Source of the DNA: Eucommia ulmoides
Taxonomy: Eukaryota > Streptophyta > Magnoliopsida > Garryales > Eucommiaceae
Length of the DNA stretch: 64,000 bases
Reading direction: 5' to 3'
NCBI GenBank assembly: GCA_016647705.1
Contig: CM028330.1
Coordinates: 48,202,397 to 48,266,396 of the forward strand
The translations under genes and the position numbers were made by a program. Position 1 is the first letter of the stretch, and each line of letters begins with the position of its first letter. Below the pieces are notes generated by a model, which worked only from the letters and a program-made list of their open reading frames with translations, was not told the origin of the DNA and searched no databases. Shown here one piece after another: positions 57,735-64,000 of this stretch.

Positions 57735-57890
57735 CCAACACTGCAGTGGTGAAAATACAAAGATTTGTTGATTCTCCATTGCTACAGTGGTTAAAATATA
57801 GAGAGTTCCACTACTACCATGGTCACCCGCCAGTAACCCCATCGACTTCTCTACCGCTGCAGCGGTGATCCCACTGCTGCAGCGGTCAAC
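57735..57890. repeat. CTGCAG-centred palindrome array in R6
   Basis: ACCGCTGCAGCGGT (57853-57866, perfect), CCACTGCTGCAGCGGTC, 'CCAACACTGCAGTGGTG' and 'CTACCATGGTCACC'. TATA CTATAAATA at about 57928-57936. Confidence 0.88.
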
Positions 57891-58609
57891 AATAGATCTT
57901 TTATGATATTTTGAGATATTTTGAATCCTATAAATATCGTCTCTTCTCCCCCAAACACATGGTTGATGTTTTCGGGAGTCTTAATATCTCCAAGGTCATT
58001 CAACTAAGAGAAGATCATCAAGGCTAAGAGAAGGAAGCATTCCCGGAGCGGTTTTAGTGTCGGATCTTCAGATAATGGCTAGTCTCCTTGTTTCTCTCAT
58101 TTATTTTTTAGTTTGGTTGAATGTTTTGAATATGTTTAGCCTGTTTCTTGTTGTATATAGGGCTATGGCCATATGTAGATAAACATATATCGTCTACGGC
58201 TTGATTGTACTTCATGAAAACGTTAATTGAATAAATCAATGTTTTGTTAACGGTTGTTCTTAGTTATTCGATTGTATTTACCGTTTCTCCACGTTTATAT
58301 GATTGTTTAGATATATTGAGAATACGGGGTTTGACACTCGGGAGAGGTAACCCTGAATTCAGACTAGGGTTTAAACACAACGGGACGATCTAATAACCTG
58401 GGAGGGCATTAGAAAGTGTGCAATCCGTGAGGTTAGGACGAGACTAATGTGACCAAGTGTCGTATAGACACTTGAGGGGGACCTTGGCATTGACGCGAAC
58501 TCACATATTCATTCACTTTACACTCGGGAGAGGTAGTGAGTGAGATTTCGATACCTAGATTGTTGAATAGATTGGAATACCGTTAATATAAACTAGATTG
58601 AAACGAACA

Positions 58610-60732
58610 TGTCGACCCAATAGAATATCCAAGATGGGGGGGTGAATTGGATAATTAAAAATTATCAGAATAAAATTCAATAAATCAAATAATTAATTTT
58701 AATTCTAAATTAATTATGATCTTTATATCATAGCGGAATAATATAATCAACTAAGTGTACACCCAAACAGTAAAAATAACAAAATAAATAAAGCAGCATA
58801 CCAAAGATTTATACTGGTTCACTAAGCTACTCTTCACTAATCCAGTCCTCCGAGTTCCATGGAGACCGCACCCACTAAAACGAAGATCCCTTTAAAGGTA
58901 AGAATCAAACCCTTACACCTATTCTTTTACAGGCTCAGAATCAACCTTTATAATATCATTTTCCTAGGCTAAGGAAAAACCTCTACTTTTTATAGGCTAA
59001 AGAATAACCTAATTCATTTTTTTAACACTAAGGCTCAAGAATCAAAATCTCATAAAACACTCCAACTATATTTTTTCCTAGGTAAGGATGGAACCTTTAC
59101 AAATCACTCAAATCGCAATTTTATCCCGGAAGAATCACTACTTCAATCTCTTTACAGAAAGAGACTGAAACTTAGCTACCCTTGATTAAATACATCCAAC
59201 AGTATTTAACCCATCACACTACTCATCAATACAAAATGATAAGCAATAAATCTCACTCGGAGCTTCTACTACCCTAGATAAATAACAAGTCAATTAATAT
59301 CTCAACTAGTGATAGAAAAACGTGAGATAGAAAAATATGATTTTAACAAGATATGAGTAGAAAATTTGAGTATATAATCGGATTCAAGAAATTGTTTGTA
59401 AAAATATTTTCTTAAAAAAAAAAATCAAAAACAATTTCTAAGATCAATTTCCAAACAATAATCAAATAATGTAATGAAAGAATATAATTGAAAAGACCTC
59501 ACTTGAAATCCACAGAAAGAATTATTAAAACAATGTAACTTTAAATCTGGTTGTAGTAAAGATTAATAGCAATTGATCTTCAAGATCGTCTCTCAGAAAA
59601 TCTCATAATATCTTAATATGATAACTCTTATAAAAGCTCACAATTGATCTTTACTTCTTTACTCTCTCAATATTGATTTTTTGTATAAGAAATTAGCAAG
59701 TCAATATATAAGAGTATGAAATCAGCCTTCTAACAGCTAGTTTACATGTGTCTTGACAATTAATAGCACTTATAGACCCCTTATATCATAATGACTTCAT
59801 TTAGGTTCAATTCACTTAAAATCAGCTTTCAAATCTTTCAATTAAACCCTCCAAATATTTCTCAATCTCAATTAGTAACAATAGAATCAATTTTAAGTAC
59901 CAAATTGAGAAACATTAATATTCAATGAACCATATTAATAGGATTTAATTAATATGTGAACCATATCTTATATATAGAAAATATCCCTGAAATCTCTTTC
60001 AAATCCCAATAAAAAATGACTACTTTTGGATATAATCTCGGATAAAACAGTATCCTAAAACAACGCATCCGGTCGACCGACCAGTCAACTGGTAGATTCA
60101 GGTTGTAGCCCAAGGTGTTCATCGGTCGACCTGTCAGTTGACTTGTAGATGCAGAAAGTTTGTCTTTCCTTCACCGGTCGACCTATCGGTCAACTTGTAG
60201 ATTCAGAAAGTTTAGCTCCTCTTGGCTGATCGACCTGTAGGTCGACTTAGAGATACATGATCTTTCAACAGTTTGGTCCAGTTGACTCATTAGTCGACTG
60301 ATGTCTTTTGGATCTCTCTTTTGAATACATTTTTAACTTATTTTCTTTTACGTTTTCGCCCATTTAACCATTTTCTCTTCTAAATAAGCTCCACTAATAT
60401 TATTATATTTCATTTTAGTGAATCAAAAATATTTTTTTTCAAATCATATAGGAGCAAATAATTTCATTTAATCAAAACACACATAAATAATAAAATACAT
60501 TTTGTGCCATGTGTGTGTTCCTAATTGGGATATTAAGAGTTAAAATTCACTTGAGTTGTTTTCCTGAATTTCATCAAACTCTTAATTCTTCAATATCTTC
60601 AATATCATCATTTAGTATACATTTAATTTGTTATTTTCATCACTGGAACTTTGAAACTGAAACACTCAATCAAAACATTAGTTCCACCAAAACATCAATA
60701 CTTAATTGTTCATCAAAATCTTAGGATCAACA
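58610..60732 (-). mobile_element. SIRE-like solo LTR, copy 3
   Basis: TGTCGACCC...GGATCAACA, 2,123 bp, with perfect 5-bp target duplication GAACA (58605-58609 and 60733-60737). Excision restores the family R LTR landmark 'GAAACGAACACGTTTAA.TGAACGAAG'. No internal sequence, hence a solo LTR. Minus orientation is inferred from the TGTTGATCC start. Confidence 0.9.
60065..60300. repeat. GGTCGACC-type palindrome array, SIRE-like LTR copy 3
   Basis: CCGGTCGACCGACCAGTCAA, ATCGGTCGACCTGTC, ACCGGTCGACCTATC and 'CTGATCGACCTGTAGGTCGAC' are separated by 'GTAGATTCAGAAAGTTT'-like spacers. Confidence 0.85.
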
Positions 60733-61023
60733 GAACACGTTTAAATGAACGAAGTTAATCCCTAGGCAATATTTTCCCATAAACGTCATACTAGTATATT
60801 AGTATATTATATTAATTAGTTTAATTAACTTAGTTTAGTATAATTATTACAAAAACTACATTTGAGCCGCCTAGATAAAGTTAGGTCTTGACAATTGCGG
60901 TACTTAGCAATGATCTAATCCAATCCTTGTGGATACGACAACCCTTACTTTTCCCATTTTACTAAAACTTAAACTGTATACTTGTGGTGAAAGTAGCGAC
61001 GTTAATTTACGCGCTACCAAAGG

Positions 61024-61300
61024 AAGGCAAAGGCATGATACGTTACTTGAGGAGAACAAAAGACTACATGCTCACATATCGGAGATCAGACAGTTTAAAG
61101 GTCATCGGGTTCCTTTAATCTGATTTTGCAGGATTCTAGGATAGCAGGCACTCCACATCAGACTACATCTTTATGTTGACCGAATGAGCTATCTCATGGA
61201 AGTATGCTAAGTAAACTCTCATAGTTTCTTCGACCATGGCTGTAGAGTTCATTGCTTGTTATGAGGCATCTAAGTGGGAAATTGTTAGTAAATCTCATTT
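61024..61300 (+). pseudogene. Copia C RNase H fragment
   Basis: Resumes copia C after R6: 'MIRYLRRTKDYMLTYRRSDS', a stop, 'DSRHSTSDYIFMLTE', then 'STMAVEFIACYEAS', the copia RNase H 'SSTEAEYMAC' block. It ends near 61300, so the C-terminal half and 3' LTR are missing. Confidence 0.85.
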
Positions 61301-61354
61301 CTTAATCTATATTGGGCAACATATTTTTAAATTCAATTATATTAGCTATTTAAT

Positions 61355-62872
61355 TTAATGGACTAAAATTCAAGTGTACGGGTCAAGTTTGAATAGTATA
61401 CGAAGAGTAGAGTTGTCGTATCCACAGGGATTGGTTTAAATTATCGTTAAGCACTGCAATGCCGAAAACTAACTTTATCTAGGCAATCCAATTTTGGATT
61501 TTTATAGAAATAAAGCTAAAACTAAAATAAATACAAAAACAAAATAAAATATAATATGGATTATCTATGCACTAATGTTCTAGGGGTTTGATTTCATCTC
61601 GTTATTCTCGTGTTATCTTATTAAGTAATTATTAATTAATTTCATTCATTCAACAATCTAGGTTTCTAAAACTCACTCATTACCTCTCCCAAGTGTAAAG
61701 TGAATGAATATACAACCACGTCAACACCGATATCCCTATCAAGCGTTGAAATGATTACATACATCTTTCCCCAATCTCATGGATTGGACACGTTCTAATA
61801 ATCTCCTGAAACATTAGAACTTGTGTTGTGTTTTAACCTAGTCTGAATCCGAGGTTGTCTCTCCCGAGCGTCAAACCCGTATTCTCAAATCAACCACAAT
61901 ATCATATACATGCATACAATGGAAGTGATAAAACGGTAAACACAATTGAATGACGATTTTAATTGATCAATTTAGAACTGGATTACCTCCAGGTCTCACG
62001 AGATCCTAAATTCCCAACTCGAATACTTAGGTGTTGATTTCCTCCCGCATTCACAACAACCTACATTATGCACTCTCAAATCCAGTTACAAATTCAACCT
62101 CTCCTGAATGTCAAATTCGCAACTTAACATTGTCTAAATCCTTGGCCACATGAATCAAACACATTAGGCCTAAGGAGTGCATAAAATGGAATTAAATCTA
62201 AAAATAGACAAAATATTCACAACACGGTTTAAATGAGACTACATCAAGCCCTAGATCTAAATTACGAGCACAATATAGACAAATCCATCGCTAATCTTCT
62301 CAATAAATTCATAAATATAGTATGTTCAACACAATATTAGGGAGAGAAAAGGGAAGAGAAAATCTTATTGAGGATTTGGGTTCTGGATCCTCAATCCTAA
62401 GTATTACCAATGATATTTTCTTCATCGATCTTGAAACAAAATGCCATCACCCGGTGTTTTCCCCTTCAAAATCGCCTCAAATGGTTCCAAAATATCGTCT
62501 GTTACTTTTCCTCCTTTGGCCTCCTTTTTTCCCATGAAAATGAGCTTAAATAACATAAATTAGGGTTCAAATGCGACTGATCTCGCTGCAATGCCTACAC
62601 CAACTTCTTCTTTTGGCCGTATCTTTCTCGTCTGAACTCCAATTGAGGTGATTCAAAAACCTATGGGAATCTAAGATATAGATATACAACGTCCATGTTT
62701 TGATATTTTCTAAATTCAGATTTCATTATTGTCAAAAAGGGCCTTGAAATCACTGCACCTGAACCGATTTTGCACCTTTTCACTCATTTGCTCAAAAACC
62801 AATAAAACAATACAAAAACACATTAAATTAACAAAAATGTATAGGTTATGGTCCCTAAGTTACCAAATCACA
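61355..62872 (-). mobile_element. Divergent family R LTR (R7)
   Basis: Left end 'CAAGTGTACGGGTCAAGTTT', then 'TGTCGTATCCACAGGGATTG', 'CTAGTCTGAATCCGAGGTTG' and right end near 'GGTTACCAAATCACA'-type sequence (plus strand CAAATCACA). It shares the LTR framework but has no GC palindrome array. Edges are approximate. The plus-strand frame at 62322 is not considered a gene. Confidence 0.6.
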
Positions 62873-64000
62873 AAATAGTTTTTCTTTTCCCCATTTGGAA
62901 GAAAGACGACGATCCCAAGAGGAACTAAGAAGATTTGGTTGAGGAAGATCACGAACCCCACCCCCCACCCCCCCCCACGTTTGCGTTCGGCTCGAAATAG
63001 ATTGTCGTAGTATTTTCGCAACGGTACACAATCGTTCATAATGGATTCAAATATGCTTGTTTATGTGTATGTAGAACATTTGATGATTTGACATGTCGAT
63101 TAGGGTTGACAAATTCGATTGAGATCTATGGGGAATAATTCCCATCACAAACCTCAAATGATAAAAATTAATAAATAATTAATATTAATTAATATTTATA
63201 CCCCAGTATCGAATTAGGTCGGGTATTTTCTGTTTGCCCCTTTCTTTATACTCTCAAGTTGGGTCATGTTTAATATAAGAGTAATTTTGTCATTTCATGC
63301 AATTATGTTAAGTAATTAATTGTTGCACTTTAGTTGCTTCTCTTCTTCTTTGTTTTCTTTCTTTTTTTTTTTAAAAAATATTATTGGACAAATTATTACA
63401 TTATTCTTCAAATAAGTCACTTATAATTTTTTATTCCTATTTTTTTTTATTCTTTAGGTTTTAGCCTTTAAGTTAATATTAACTAATTATTTAACATTTT
63501 AGTAATATAAACTAAATATTAAATTCATATGATTAATATCAATTAGGAGAAAAAAGTAAGTTGAAAATCACTAAAACATAATTAATTGCTCCAAAATAGA
63601 AAACAAAGTAAAAAATTAGATTGGGGATCACCAACGTTATTTTAATTTTTGTTCGGCAAGCAAAATACCAAACCAACTTATATTATATTTATTTTTTTAG
63701 CACTTAGCATGTGTTAATGTATCATTATTATTTTTCTTCTAACAAATTATAAAACAATTTATGCACAATGATTAATTTACTTTTTAATGAGTAGGAACAT
63801 GGCTTATTACTTTCTATATAATAAAATATAAAATGGTATAGATTTAAACTATATTATCAAAAGTTTTATTTATTTTATAATTTTTTTTTTAATAAAATGC
63901 TCTGTTTAATACTGAAATCTATCATTTTGTTTTGTTGTTTAAATATTAAAGTTAATTTTTATTCAAATATTAAGATTATCTTTTTTCCTTTGTGTCATCA
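62873..64000. other. AT-rich end of window, no gene seen
   Basis: Contains a C-rich tract (62961-62980), then mostly AT sequence with ATTAATTAAT-type repeats. No coding or element edge could be identified. Confidence 0.6.

Larger units (their letters stand above)
57541..61019 (+). mobile_element. Family R solo LTR R6, with nested SIRE-like LTR
   Basis: TGATAGGTATAATTTATC...GCGCTACCA. Target duplication AAGGC at 57536-57540 and 61024-61028 (four extra bases, AAGG, lie between LTR end and right copy). Without the nested element its length is about 1.35 kb. It splits copia C between RT and RNase H. Confidence 0.88.

Noticed and set aside
62322..62537. 71-codon plus-strand frame near the right end
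   Set aside because: Lies inside the divergent family R LTR in antisense; no motif.

Overview
This is plant nuclear DNA, most likely from a eudicot with a large, repeat-rich genome. Everything recognisable is transposon-derived: Ty1/copia and Ty3/gypsy proteins, long terminal repeats (LTRs) and Helitron-like ends, in an AT-rich background with many simple repeats. I found no intact host gene and no tRNA or rRNA gene. The species cannot be named from this window.

Layout. 1-2567: a Helitron 3' end (terminal CTAG at 2237-2240) abutting Helitron-like 5' ends. 2568-7190: a SIRE-like copia LTR (minus strand) with a second copy nested inside it. 7200-9720: an AT-rich repeat block holding a 350-bp insertion with a perfect 9-bp target duplication. 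9721-14488: a minus-strand copia element ('copia A') reduced to LTRs, gag and the last residues of RNase H. 14489-16240: the 3' end of a second copia ('copia B', plus strand) between ~60-bp direct repeats. 16241-18790: unassigned. 18795-38512: a gypsy element of the Tat lineage (minus strand) with broken gag, PR, RT, RNase H, second RNase H and integrase. Its LTR carries an antisense ORF, and a 108-bp tandem array lies downstream of pol. 38513-40780: remains of a second Tat element and a chromovirus-like LTR. 52795-61300: a third copia ('copia C', plus strand), opened by two solo LTRs, one of which holds another SIRE-like solo LTR.

The most abundant component is one LTR-retrotransposon family, called family R here. 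It occurs as full-length or near full-length copies at 32365-37656 (R1, +), 41900-46004 (R3, +) and 47640-52794 (R4, -), and as solo or partial LTRs at 22554-23938 (R2), 41645-41899, 53189-54949 (R5), 57541-61019 (R6) and 61355-62872 (R7, divergent). It has an Athila-type primer-binding site (PBS) but no gag-pol. R1 and R3 share an unrecognised protein and an intron-like leader segment. A stem-loop precedes the polypurine tract (PPT) in R1, R3 and R4. Most LTRs carry an array of short GC-rich palindromes just upstream of the LTR TATA box. The palindrome centres change between copies but often remain self-complementary.

Insertion order from nesting and target-site duplications: copia C is older than R5 and R6, and R6 is older than the SIRE-like solo LTR inside it. 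The Tat LTRs are older than R1 and R2. None of the gag-pol genes looks functional; the only long open frame in a plausible element context is the 260-codon frame of R1.
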